Assembly: GCA_050123375.1 (NCBI GenBank)
Contig: JASFHF010000001.1
Span: 1-64,000 of the forward strand
Length of the DNA stretch: 64,000 nt
Direction of reading: 5' to 3'
Source of the DNA: JASFHF01 sp050123375
GTDB taxonomy: Bacteria; Pseudomonadota; Gammaproteobacteria; UBA12402
Positions 51,991 to 60,747 of this stretch are shown here, in pieces (positions within the stretch are counted from its first letter, which is position 1; the number at the start of each line of letters is the position of its first letter). Position numbers and translations under genes: made by a program. Below the pieces are notes generated by a model. It was not told the origin of the DNA. It saw only the letters and a list, made by a program, of their open reading frames with translations, and did not search any database.

Positions 51991-54237
51991 CCATAAATGT
52001 AAATGCTTTTCTCGATATAACCGCGGCAATAAATTATCACCATTTAATTTGCAAAGAATTGCGCCTGTATAAGCCACATTATATTCCTTTACTCCTATTT
52101 TCTGGTATCTGCGCCTAACAACTACACTAGGAAAACGAAACCGATTACGATAGCCAGTTGGATATAACACAATTTTGGGTTTAACGGCCTGCACAAATCT
52201 AGAACTCGAAGAAGTACGGCTACCATGATGCGGCGCAACTAAAAGTGTCGCTGATAAGTTATTTTCGCTGCTCAACAAACGATCTTCTACCGATTTTTGT
52301 ATATCACCAGTTAATAAAATTCTTTGTTTACCTGCTGTAATGCGCAATACACATGAGCTATTATTACCAGCATATTTTTCACCTTTAAGCGGCGACAAAA
52401 CTTTAAACTTAACTCCGTCCCAATTCCATTGCTGACCACGATAACAATAATGCGCATTGTGATTTATTTTTTGCGGAACACTTGTTAAAATTTTATTTAC
52501 TTTAACATTTTGTAAAATTGATTGCATACCGCCAATATGATCATTATCTCCGTGACTTACTATCAACAAATCCACTTGATTAATACCAAAATATTGTAAA
52601 TAAGGTAAGATGACCGCGGATCCTGCATCAAAATTTTCACTAAATTTTGGCCCGGTATCATAAATTAATATATGGTGCTGAGTACGCACAATTGATGCCA
52701 ATCCTTGGCCTACATCCAATAAAGTAAACCAAACTTGATTTTTGGAAGGCACTGGAAACTTATACGTTAATACTGTCAATAAAAAAACTATCGCTAAATA
52801 TTTAGCAGGAAATCTGCGCGGTGCCAAAATTAATATTACTGCAACAAACATAAAACCAAACAGCCAAAGATGTGGAATTGAAAAATGTAAAATTACATGC
52901 GGCAAATTTGCCAAAAACTGCAAAATTGCCCATAAACCTTGCAAATTTTTTAATGCCAGCCACAAAAACATAAAACCAAAATGTTGATTAACACACAATG
53001 CAATTGTACCAGCAAAACATAACGGTATAATAATAAAACCAAACCACGGAATTGCGATAATGTTTGCGATAATTGAAATCAATGATGTTTCATGAAAAGC
53101 CAACAATGACAACGGAATAACTGCAACCATAATCACCAACTGAATTTTTCCATATTTACGCCAAATTTTATTTTGGTTAATACGGCCAACCGTACAATAA
53201 ATAATTGCAGCTACCGTAACAAATGACATCCAAAAACTTATATTAATAACATTTAACGGATTTAAAATTAGGACTGTTAATAACGCCAAACTCCAACCAT
53301 ACCACGGCATAATTCTACGCTTAAAAAGCAATGCGCCCAACAAAAACAATAACATAATAAATGCACGCTCAGTTTGCAACGAAAACCCAGCTAATAAACT
53401 ATAAAACAAAGCAGCGCTTAAACTAAAAATTGCCGCAGCCTGTTGTGAAGAAAAACGCATAGTTAACCATGAAATATGCCGCCATAAAAAACCAACTAAA
53501 AAAAATATAAATCCTGCTACCAACCCAACATGCAAACCAGCAATTGCGATTAAATGATTAGTTCCTGTATGCCGTAATACTTTCCATTGGTTTGGCGTAA
53601 CCATGGTACGATCACCCACAACCAACGCTAAAACAAACCCCATCAATGACTGATTTGCAAACGAATATTGAATTTCACTGCGCAATAACTGACGCAACCG
53701 ATTAAATGACTGCGAATACCATGCGGTCGCAATTAAGGTGTTTGCAGCATTATCTACAACATAGCCGGTTGCATTAATCCTTCGGACGAACAAATAAGCT
53801 TCATAATCAAATCCCCCGGGATTCATAAAGCCATGCGGCCGTTTTAGTCTAACATGCAAACGCCAAACCTCTCCCGAATGAATTGTTTTTTGCGGATTAT
53901 ACCAATTTAATTTTAATCTTCTTTTATTAGTTTGAAACACAAAACTTGTGAAATTTTGTTTCGATTGCGGCAAAGAAATTACTTTTCCAACAACCGTCAA
54001 AACTTTGCCTTCCTGTGACACCGGCAATCTATGTGTTAATTGTATTTGTGCACATAACATCACCCAACAAAAACCGCATATTATTCCTAACATCACAATT
54101 GTTATTTTGTTTTTAAAACGTAGATAAACGATGATCGTAACCAACCAGCCAATAAACAATAAAATTAAGCTAGGCACATGCGAAACAACCCAAATGCCGC
54201 ACACACCAGCCAAAAATGATAAAATAAAAATTTGCAT
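51985..54237 (-). CDS. comEC: DNA internalisation channel ComEC/Rec2
   Basis: 750 residues. An N-terminal ComEC-N/OB region (about 30-190), a competence membrane domain with many helices (about 195-480) and a C-terminal metallo-beta-lactamase-like domain with VSHGDNDHIGG (HxHxDH-like) and APHHGSRTSSSSRF. It carries single-stranded DNA across the inner membrane during natural transformation. Length is typical. With the ComEA-like protein at 42484 it suggests a competence pathway. Upstream lies the hairpin element 54356-54570. Confidence 0.94.
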   Translation of the reverse strand: MQIFILSFLAGVCGIWVVSHVPSLILLFIGWLVTIIVYLRFKNKITIVMLGIICGFCWVMLCAQIQLTHRLPVSQEGKVLTVVGKVISLPQSKQNFTSFVFQTNKRRLKLNWYNPQKTIHSGEVWRLHVRLKRPHGFMNPGGFDYEAYLFVRRINATGYVVDNAANTLIATAWYSQSFNRLRQLLRSEIQYSFANQSLMGFVLALVVGDRTMVTPNQWKVLRHTGTNHLIAIAGLHVGLVAGFIFFLVGFLWRHISWLTMRFSSQQAAAIFSLSAALFYSLLAGFSLQTERAFIMLLFLLGALLFKRRIMPWYGWSLALLTVLILNPLNVINISFWMSFVTVAAIIYCTVGRINQNKIWRKYGKIQLVIMVAVIPLSLLAFHETSLISIIANIIAIPWFGFIIIPLCFAGTIALCVNQHFGFMFLWLALKNLQGLWAILQFLANLPHVILHFSIPHLWLFGFMFVAVILILAPRRFPAKYLAIVFLLTVLTYKFPVPSKNQVWFTLLDVGQGLASIVRTQHHILIYDTGPKFSENFDAGSAVILPYLQYFGINQVDLLIVSHGDNDHIGGMQSILQNVKVNKILTSVPQKINHNAHYCYRGQQWNWDGVKFKVLSPLKGEKYAGNNSSCVLRITAGKQRILLTGDIQKSVEDRLLSSENNLSATLLVAPHHGSRTSSSSRFVQAVKPKIVLYPTGYRNRFRFPSVVVRRRYQKIGVKEYNVAYTGAILCKLNGDNLLPRLYREKHLHLWL

Positions 54238-54355
54238 AGCACGCTAATATAAACCATTCTTCAAATAATTTTTAGCGTATTTTTTACGGGTATGAAAAAA
54301 TCAAAAGAAGCCGGATTTATAGCACACCAATTGTTACTTGGTGTTAATATTGAAA

Positions 54356-54570
54356 CTCGCGGTTTTACAACCAGCTTGTTCTTGCAAAATCGCGAGTCAC
54401 CGCGCATCTGCACAACTAAAACAAAACACAGATCTGGCATGCGCGGTAATTACCACTTAGTTTATTTCTGTGGCAGCTACCGCGCATGATATACTTGTGT
54501 TCTATTAAAGCTATGATTGTGCTTGCTGACTCATGATTTTACAAAAACAAACTGGTTGTAAAATCATGAG
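54356..54570. mobile_element. MITE-like element with mirrored terminal hairpins
   Basis: Two 41-bp hairpins (54356-54396 and 54530-54570) are reverse complements of each other with about seven differences, so the element has inverted ends that are each foldable. A third hairpin (54438-54448 with 54478-54488) lies between. The right part (54402-54586) recurs at 234-413. There is no transposase gene; the 65-codon frame at 54292-54489 is most likely fortuitous. Just after it are the palindromes TTTATACTGCCAGTATAAA and GCATCTTCAAGATGC, the latter next to the lolD stop and possibly a weak terminator. These account for the gap 54238-54605. Confidence 0.65.
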
Positions 54571-54605
54571 TTCCAATTTATACTGCCAGTATAAATCCGG
54601 CATCT

Positions 54606-55289
54606 TCAAGATGCGGTATTTAATTTGCCATTTTCCAATTCATATTTGACCTGCATTTGCTTAGCTAAATTCAAATCGTGAGTAACAATTACAAAAGAAG
54701 TGCCGAGTTCACGCTGCAGATCCAGCATCACTTGTAACACATGCTCGGCAGTTTTGCCGTCCAAATTACCAGTCGGCTCATCTGCTAATATACATTTTGG
54801 CTGCGTAACCAAAGCACGCACAATTGCGATGCGTTGACGTTCACCCCCAGATAGTTCACCAATTTTATGATGTTTGCGATCACTTAAATCAACTTTTCGC
54901 AAAAAATCATCCGCAATTTTTTTTGCAGACCGAATTTGAGTACCGCCAATCAATAACGGCATCACCGCATTTTCCAACGCGGTAAATTCAGGCAGTAAAT
55001 GATGAAATTGATAAACAAAACCTAAATGTTTATTGCGCATGCGGCATTTTTTCTTTTCAGACAATAAATTAATATTTTCATCATGCCAAAATATTTCGCC
55101 ATTTGTCGGCGTATCCAAACCGCCTAACAAATGCAGTAAAGTGCTTTTGCCAGAACCTGAAGAACCAATAATTGCCACTAATTGATTTTCATCTACTTGA
55201 AAATTAATCCCTTGCAACACTTTCAATTCTTTATCCGCATCATGAAACGATTTACATAAATTTTTGCAGCTTAAAATTACATCACTCAT
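54606..55289 (-). CDS. lolD: Lipoprotein-releasing ABC transporter ATPase
   Basis: 227 residues, close to the 233 of E. coli LolD. Walker A GSSGSGKST, signature LSGGERQRIAI and Walker B ILADEPTGNLD are all present. It powers extraction of outer-membrane lipoproteins from the inner membrane onto LolA. It overlaps the permease gene by 8 bp. Only one permease is adjacent, so it may work with a LolF-type dimer. Confidence 0.95.
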   Translation of the reverse strand: MSDVILSCKNLCKSFHDADKELKVLQGINFQVDENQLVAIIGSSGSGKSTLLHLLGGLDTPTNGEIFWHDENINLLSEKKKCRMRNKHLGFVYQFHHLLPEFTALENAVMPLLIGGTQIRSAKKIADDFLRKVDLSDRKHHKIGELSGGERQRIAIVRALVTQPKCILADEPTGNLDGKTAEHVLQVMLDLQRELGTSFVIVTHDLNLAKQMQVKYELENGKLNTAS

Positions 55290-56538
55290 AACGCAATGCC
55301 TCCGCTGGTTTCATCTTAGCAGCCCGTAATGCAGGATAAACCGTTGCTATCAAAGATAAAACAATTGCAATTACCGCAATATGAATAACGTCTGCTGATT
55401 GTAACTGCGAAGGCAGATAATCAACCCAATAAACTCCGGGAGTAAATAATTGTACGTGAAAAGTACGCTGAATAAAATTAACTAATTGCGTGACATTCAA
55501 TGATAAAATAACACCACCAACAATTCCTAAAATCGTTCCTACTAAACCAATAATCAAACCTTGCAATATAAAAACCGCTGTGACAATTCCTGGGGTCGCA
55601 CCGAAAGTACGCAAAATCGCAATATCACCCTCTTTGTCATTTACTAACATCACTAAACCAGATACTAAATTAAATGCCGCAATTGCAATTAGCAACAATA
55701 AAATAAAAAACATTATGGTTTTTTCCATTTGCACTGCGTGATAGAAAGCGCCATACATATCAGTCCAATTGGAAATTTGATACTTAAATTGCAAATCTTT
55801 ATCTAAATTTAGTGAAACCTTTTGCGCGGCAAATAAATTTTTTAATTTTAACTGCAAACCAGTAACTTGATTGTTATCAAAATTCATTAATTTTTGCGCG
55901 TCATTAAGATTAATAAAAGCATAACCCGCATCATAACCAATGCCACTGCCAGTGGTAAAAACACCTACAACTTTAAATCTTCTAAACCGTGGAATAAGCC
56001 CAATTGGAGTAATTGTCGCATGCGGCGTAATTAAATTAACTTTGTCACCAACCGTCACTCCTAAATTAATTGCCAAAGTTGAACCCAACACCATACCAAA
56101 TTCACCTGGCTGCAGCGCAACGAAAGACCCTTGAATACATTTATTTGTAATACCGGAAACTTGCCGTTCTTCTTTCGGCAATATCCCTTTAACCATTACC
56201 GGCCGCACATCACCATTATGCGACAATAATGCTTGAATATTAATATAAGGAGCTGCACCAATAACTTGCGGATTAGTCTGTACCTGCTTACGTAAATTTT
56301 GCCAACTAGATAAATTATTCGACATACCGGTGATAGTAATATGCGGCGCCATAGCAAAAATTTTCTTTTGAATTTGCTGATCAAAACCATTCATCACCGA
56401 CAGCACGGTAAGCAATACCATAACGCCTAAAGCAATCCCAATAATCGAAACCAAAGACATAAACGAAATAAATTGATTACGCCGTTTCGCACGGGTATAA
56501 CGCAGAGCAATGTACAATGCAATTGGACGAAAGATCAT
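55282..56538 (-). CDS. Lipoprotein-releasing permease, LolC/LolE family (LolF-like)
   Basis: 418 residues: an N-terminal membrane helix, a large periplasmic domain (about 50-265) and three C-terminal membrane segments, the MacB/FtsX-type fold. It opens with ALYIALRYTRAKRRNQFISFMSLVSIIGIALGVMVLL, characteristic of LolC/E. No second permease gene is near. Many gammaproteobacteria outside the Enterobacterales have a single LolF that dimerises, which fits. The start has only a GGGAT immediately upstream. Confidence 0.93.
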   Translation of the reverse strand: MIFRPIALYIALRYTRAKRRNQFISFMSLVSIIGIALGVMVLLTVLSVMNGFDQQIQKKIFAMAPHITITGMSNNLSSWQNLRKQVQTNPQVIGAAPYINIQALLSHNGDVRPVMVKGILPKEERQVSGITNKCIQGSFVALQPGEFGMVLGSTLAINLGVTVGDKVNLITPHATITPIGLIPRFRRFKVVGVFTTGSGIGYDAGYAFINLNDAQKLMNFDNNQVTGLQLKLKNLFAAQKVSLNLDKDLQFKYQISNWTDMYGAFYHAVQMEKTIMFFILLLLIAIAAFNLVSGLVMLVNDKEGDIAILRTFGATPGIVTAVFILQGLIIGLVGTILGIVGGVILSLNVTQLVNFIQRTFHVQLFTPGVYWVDYLPSQLQSADVIHIAVIAIVLSLIATVYPALRAAKMKPAEALRYE

Positions 56539-56640
56539 ATCCCATATGTTACCTCAAGATGCGAGATTTTGACAAACAAATCTAGGACTGCCCTATTTAA
56601 TTATCTATTTGATTGTTTTTTAAACTTTAAGTGAGCATAA

Positions 56641-56741
56641 AAGAAGTTTTGGGTGTCTTTTTTCGACGACTCGCGCCCATGGATGGAAGCGCGTGGCACA
56701 CGGAGGTGCCCGGAGGAGAAAAAAGACACCCAAAACTTCTT
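56641..56741. repeat. Nested palindrome, GGAT-loop core, copy e
   Basis: Perfect 24-bp arms (56641-56664 and 56718-56741) surround a core matching 27033-27132, with a variant second hairpin GGCACACGGAGGTGCC. Relative to copy d, two positions in one arm have changed and both partners have changed to match. The right arm includes two bases of the tatD stop codon. Confidence 0.93.
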
Positions 56742-57510
56742 AATCTGAAAATAAATCCCAAAAATTTGCCGTAGTCTGCTCCGCTACTTCTGCATAAGAA
56801 ATTTCACGCAATTCAGCAATCGCTTCTGCTACATAACGCACATAAGCTGGTTCATTAGGTTTGCCTCGATACGGAACCGGAGTAAGATAAGGCGCATCGG
56901 TTTCAATCAGCAACCGCGTAAGCGGAATTTTTTGTGCTGTCTCCTGCACTTGCACCGCCTTTTTAAATGTTACAATTCCGGTGATCCCAATATAAAACCC
57001 CAGATCAACAAATTTTTGTGCATATTCATATGAATCAGTAAAACAATGCAGCACGCCGCCAACCTCGGCTGCCCGCTCCTCACGTAAAATACGATACACA
57101 TCCTCACTAGATTCACGTGAATGAATCACCAATGGCTTCTTAACTTGCCTCGCAGCCCGAATATGCCGTCGAAACCGCTCATGCTGCCAAGCTAGGTCGC
57201 CTGAGCAATGGAAATATTCCAATCCAGCCTCACCAATGGCAATAACTTTAGGATGTTGGGACAGTTCAACTAAATCATCTACAGAAGGCTCATGATTTTG
57301 ATGTTCCGACGGCTGTAAGCCAACGGTACAGGACACATCATCATAAGCTTCGGCAATCTCTAAAACACGCGGAAAATCCTGGAGATTAACACAAACATTT
57401 AAAATATGCTCCACACCCACTGCCCGCGCAGCATCAATGACCCCATCCAATTGGCCAGCATATTTGGTCAAATCCAACCTATCTAAATGACAATGTGAAT
57501 CGATTAGCAT
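56740..57510 (-). CDS. tatD: TatD-family metal-dependent hydrolase
   Basis: 256 residues, TIM-barrel amidohydrolase. Metal ligands appear in LIDSHCHLD (N-terminus), GEAGLEY, VIHSRES, HCFTDS and ETDAPYL. These proteins are Mg2+-dependent nucleases in DNA repair or RNA/DNA turnover; the closest type could also be YcfH, so the symbol is provisional. It directly abuts the small gene at 57510-57719, the two sharing one base, and its stop codon runs into a nested palindrome. Confidence 0.9.
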   Translation of the reverse strand: MLIDSHCHLDRLDLTKYAGQLDGVIDAARAVGVEHILNVCVNLQDFPRVLEIAEAYDDVSCTVGLQPSEHQNHEPSVDDLVELSQHPKVIAIGEAGLEYFHCSGDLAWQHERFRRHIRAARQVKKPLVIHSRESSEDVYRILREERAAEVGGVLHCFTDSYEYAQKFVDLGFYIGITGIVTFKKAVQVQETAQKIPLTRLLIETDAPYLTPVPYRGKPNEPAYVRYVAEAIAELREISYAEVAEQTTANFWDLFSD

Positions 57511-57719
57511 TATTGTTTTATATTACACAACCATTTTACGACTTTTATTACCTCATTTCCCTGCTGCATCTTCATCTTAACATAAGCATTCATACCAGTT
57601 ATCACTTGTTCTTCGCTCTTCTCTTGTTCCTTCATATTCGGTTTCTTCTGCCCATTAGATGATTTCTGCTGTTTCCTGCCACAATTAAAAAACGATATAA
57701 TACCTTTAAATAATGACAT
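57510..57719 (-). CDS. Small basic hypothetical protein
   Basis: 69 residues, not recognised. A very good ribosome site, AGGAGGG, lies 7 nt before the ATG, supporting expression. The N-terminus MSLFKGIISFFNC is amphipathic; the middle is Gln/Lys/Glu-rich (KQQKSSNGQKKPNMKEQEKSEEQ) and the end NAYVKMKMQQGNEVIKVVKWLCN looks helical. It shares one base with tatD, so they are likely co-transcribed. Confidence 0.6.
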   Translation of the reverse strand: MSLFKGIISFFNCGRKQQKSSNGQKKPNMKEQEKSEEQVITGMNAYVKMKMQQGNEVIKVVKWLCNIKQ

Positions 57720-57838
57720 AACACTTCCCTCCTATAACAGACCTTCCCCCTCGATAGCCATTATACCCCCAATTCTCATACAAAAAAGGTCAAAATCTCG
57801 TAAAAACCTGTGCGTTTTCACACATTTTGAAAAAAATA

Positions 57839-57867
57839 TGTACTCCTTCCTCTAAAAATATTATAAT
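57839..57867 (+). promoter_or_regulatory. Candidate sigma70 promoter for the Do-type protease
   Basis: Perfect -10 TATAAT (57862-57867), 17 bp after a poor -35 TGTACT (57839-57844). Transcription would begin near 57874, 18 nt before the ATG at 57892. The upstream GTGCGTTTTCACAC (57810-57823) is a small palindrome that could be a regulator site. Confidence 0.45.
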
Positions 57868-57891
57868 TCATAAATCATTGTGAGGTTTAAT

Positions 57892-59253
57892 ATGAAAAAA
57901 ATCTGCTTATTATTATGCGGCATTATCTTGTTATATATTTTGCCGGGAGCTGCTTTAGCGCGCATCCCATCAAAAATGCTGTCCATAAATAAAACAACCA
58001 TTGCCCCTATGTTGAAAAAAACCATGCCGGCAGTGGTAAATATCGTTAATCAAGGCGAAATAGAACTCGCTAATGACCCGTTTTTAAAGCGGGAACTAAG
58101 CAAATACCCTGCATTTAAAATGCTGGATAAAAAACATTTTGTCAGCCTTGGTTCCGGCGTCATTATTAATGCGGAGCACGGCTTAATTGTTACTAACGCC
58201 CATGTTATAAACATGTCTAAAACTCTAACGGTGACCCTCAATGACGGTCGACATTTTATTGCAAAAAAAGTCGGCGCAGACAATGAAACCGATCTTGCAA
58301 TAATTCAAATCAAGGCTAAAAACTTAACCGCCATCCCTTTTGGCGATTCAGACAAACTCCACATTGGCGATTTTGTAGTTGCAATCGGCAGCCCTTTTGG
58401 CTTAAAACAAAGCGTAACTTCAGGAATTATTAGCGCTTTAAACCGCAGTGATTTAGGTTTAGAAAAAATCGAAAACTTCATTCAGACTGATGCGCCAATT
58501 AACGTTGGTAACTCAGGCGGCGCTCTAGTTGACATGCAAGGCAAATTAATTGGTATTAATACTGCATTAATCTCACCTGATGGCGGCAATATTGGCATCG
58601 GCTTTGCTATTCCATCAAACATGGTGCAAAGTATCGTAAAACAACTAATAGAATTTGGTGAAGTGCATCGCGGCTTGATGGGAATTTTAGTGCAAACCTT
58701 AACTCCAGATCTTGCTCAAGCTATTGGCATGCCGCAGCAACAAGGAGCAATAATTTCACAAATTGTACCACATTCTCCTGCAGCAAAAGCTGGACTTAAA
58801 ATTGGCGATATCATCACGAATATAAATCAACACGCAATTAAATCCAGCGAAGATTTACACAATCTAATCGGCATACTGCATATTGGCGAAGCTGCAAATT
58901 TAACTGTATTACGCAACAAAAAATCACTAAAATTGTCCATAGTTACCGCTGACCCTAAAATCAGTACTACCCGCAGTATGCAATTACAAAAATACTTCTA
59001 TGGAGTAAGTATGGAAAATTTTGCCGGGCAAATTACTGCACATGGTTATGCGGAAGGTGTACAGATATTACAAGTTCACGAATATAGTCCTGCCTGGACT
59101 TCAGGTTTGCGCCCGGATGATGTGATTGTATCAGCGAATAATCTGCCAGCTACTTCAGTTAAACGCTTAATTGAAATAAGCAAAACAGCTAAAAATCACT
59201 TAGTATTACGAATATTACGCGGCCCGGGCTCGATATTTTTGGTGATAAAATGA
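57892..59253 (+). CDS. Periplasmic Do-like serine protease (DegQ/DegP type)
   Basis: 453 residues from the ATG at 57892 (GAGG 6 nt upstream; an in-frame GTG four codons earlier forms part of that site). The signal peptide ends near ALA-RIP. The trypsin-like domain has H104 (TNAHVI), D134 (NETDLAI) and S208 (GNSGG), so the triad is complete. Two PDZ domains follow (about 260-345 and 365-450). It degrades misfolded envelope proteins. It is about 20 residues shorter than E. coli DegP and lacks its long LA loop, so it is closer to DegQ. Confidence 0.94.
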   Translation: MKKICLLLCGIILLYILPGAALARIPSKMLSINKTTIAPMLKKTMPAVVNIVNQGEIELANDPFLKRELSKYPAFKMLDKKHFVSLGSGVIINAEHGLIVTNAHVINMSKTLTVTLNDGRHFIAKKVGADNETDLAIIQIKAKNLTAIPFGDSDKLHIGDFVVAIGSPFGLKQSVTSGIISALNRSDLGLEKIENFIQTDAPINVGNSGGALVDMQGKLIGINTALISPDGGNIGIGFAIPSNMVQSIVKQLIEFGEVHRGLMGILVQTLTPDLAQAIGMPQQQGAIISQIVPHSPAAKAGLKIGDIITNINQHAIKSSEDLHNLIGILHIGEAANLTVLRNKKSLKLSIVTADPKISTTRSMQLQKYFYGVSMENFAGQITAHGYAEGVQILQVHEYSPAWTSGLRPDDVIVSANNLPATSVKRLIEISKTAKNHLVLRILRGPGSIFLVIK

Positions 59254-59260
59254 TGATGTA

Positions 59261-59330
59261 GGCGGGACGCGGGCTTCACTCATTACAAGTGCCATGCTTG
59301 TTGCTTTGTAATGAGTGAAGCCCTGTCCCC
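59261..59330. repeat. GGGACGC/GTGAAGC palindrome
   Basis: The left arm GGGACGCGGGCTTCACTCAT pairs with ATGAGTGAAGCCCTGTCCC; an inner pair ATTACAA/TTGTAAT lies closer in. Same family as 22503, 60521 and 60636. It lies 7 bp after the protease stop codon and may terminate its transcript or protect it against 3' decay. Confidence 0.87.
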
Positions 59331-59408
59331 CTGAGATGTTGTATAAAAACTTAGATATAAACAAACAAGGTTGGGTGTCCACCAAGCAAACTAAAAACGA
59401 GAACACTT

Positions 59409-60515
59409 ATGTCACGCAAAAAAATAACTATTACTTTAATTATTCTAGGCATATTAGCTTTAGCCGTGTGGTTCGGTTATCGGTATTTTATAATATTGAT
59501 GATCGCCAAATATCGGGCAGCATATAAAATGCCTCCTACCGTAGTACAAATTCACAAAGCAACTAAACAACCATGGCAGCCAACTATTGAAGCCATTGGA
59601 TCATTATCCGCGGATGAAGGCGTAACCTTAACCACTGAAGTGGCTGGAAGAATTACCCAAATTTACTTTAAATCCGGAACTTACGTTAAAGCCAATACAC
59701 CATTAGTTCAACTATATCCCAAAATTATTCAAGCAGAATTAAATGGAGCCAAAGCACAACTTGCGGTAGATAAAGTTAACCTGAAACGATACACTAAGCT
59801 ATTCAAAAAAGGATTTTACGACAAAGCTAGTCTCGATAAAGCTAAAGCCACCGTTGAAGGCGATCAAGCCAAGGTTGACAATTATCAAGCACAGCTTGAT
59901 CAACTAACTATTAAAGCGCCGTTTAGCGGACGGCTTGGTCTTCGACAAGTAAGTCTGGGAGATTTCCTAAATACGGGTGATCCTATTGCAGATCTGCAAG
60001 CAGTTGATCCGATTCGTGTTGATTTTAATGTGCCGGAAATTTATTTAGGACAAATAAAACCCGGTTACAAAATAACCATGACTTCACGTGCTGTAAAAGA
60101 TAAAATATATGAAGGAACCATCTATGCATTTAATTCAAAAGTTGATCCAAATTCCCGTATGATTGGCGTGCGTGCGCACGTTCCGAATAAAAACTTTGCA
60201 TTAGTTCCCGGCGCTTTTGTTGAAGTTACTGCATACATTGATAAAGCACAACAACCAATAATTATCCCACAAACCGCTGTACTATATTCGCTCGAAGGAA
60301 GCTATGTTTATTTAATGAAAAATCACAAAGCAATTAAAACTCCAATAACTGTTGGACAAAAATTAGATGATAACCGTATTATTGTGGTAAAAGGTTTACA
60401 AGCTGGTGATCCAATAATTGTTGGCGGTCAGGAAAAATTACATGACAATGATACGGTAATCACACAGGACGAATACGAAAAACAACAAAAAACTACGGAG
60501 AAGACTAAGAAATAA
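59409..60515 (+). CDS. RND efflux membrane-fusion (adaptor) protein
   Basis: 368 residues. An uncleaved or signal-anchor helix (about 5-30), then the HlyD-type lipoyl and alpha-hairpin domains (LTTEVAGRITQIYFKSGTYV; APFSGRLGLRQVSLGDFL) and a beta-barrel/MP domain. Adaptors link the inner-membrane RND pump to an outer-membrane channel. The last three codons, TKK and stop, belong to a unit that is duplicated in tandem to 60745. The partner pump starts at 60748. No outer-membrane channel gene follows. Confidence 0.94.
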   Translation: MSRKKITITLIILGILALAVWFGYRYFIILMIAKYRAAYKMPPTVVQIHKATKQPWQPTIEAIGSLSADEGVTLTTEVAGRITQIYFKSGTYVKANTPLVQLYPKIIQAELNGAKAQLAVDKVNLKRYTKLFKKGFYDKASLDKAKATVEGDQAKVDNYQAQLDQLTIKAPFSGRLGLRQVSLGDFLNTGDPIADLQAVDPIRVDFNVPEIYLGQIKPGYKITMTSRAVKDKIYEGTIYAFNSKVDPNSRMIGVRAHVPNKNFALVPGAFVEVTAYIDKAQQPIIIPQTAVLYSLEGSYVYLMKNHKAIKTPITVGQKLDDNRIIVVKGLQAGDPIIVGGQEKLHDNDTVITQDEYEKQQKTTEKTKK

Positions 60516-60733
60516 ATGTAGGCGGGACGCGAGCTTCACATAATTACAACAGCCATGTTTGTTGCTTTGTAATCATGTGAAGCTCCGTCCTTCAAAGAAA
60601 TAAATAAAAAACTAACAAACTAAGAAATAAATGTAGGCGGGACGCGAGCTTCACATAATTACAACAGCCATGTTTGTTGCTTTGTAATCATGTGAAGCTC
60701 CGTCCTTCAAAGAAATAAATAAAAAACTAACAA
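60504..60733. repeat. Perfect 115-bp tandem duplication carrying a palindrome
   Basis: Units 60504-60618 and 60619-60733 are identical base for base and are followed by a 12-bp start of a third (60734-60745). Each unit begins with ACTAAGAAATAA, the last codons of the adaptor gene, and holds a GGGACGC/GTGAAGC palindrome (60521-60595 and 60636-60710). Identity implies a very recent duplication. It lengthens the gap between adaptor and pump genes to 232 bp. Confidence 0.97.
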
Positions 60734-60747
60734 ACTAAGAAATAATT

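Noticed and set aside
54292..54489. 65-codon frame upstream of comEC
   Set aside because: Its sequence is made of the hairpin element, and its end is shared with the non-coding copy at 234-413.
17951..60733. Reading all palindromes as intrinsic terminators
   Set aside because: Most lack a T-tract, have arms much longer than terminators, occur inside coding sequence or a possible 5' leader, and share family-specific cores.
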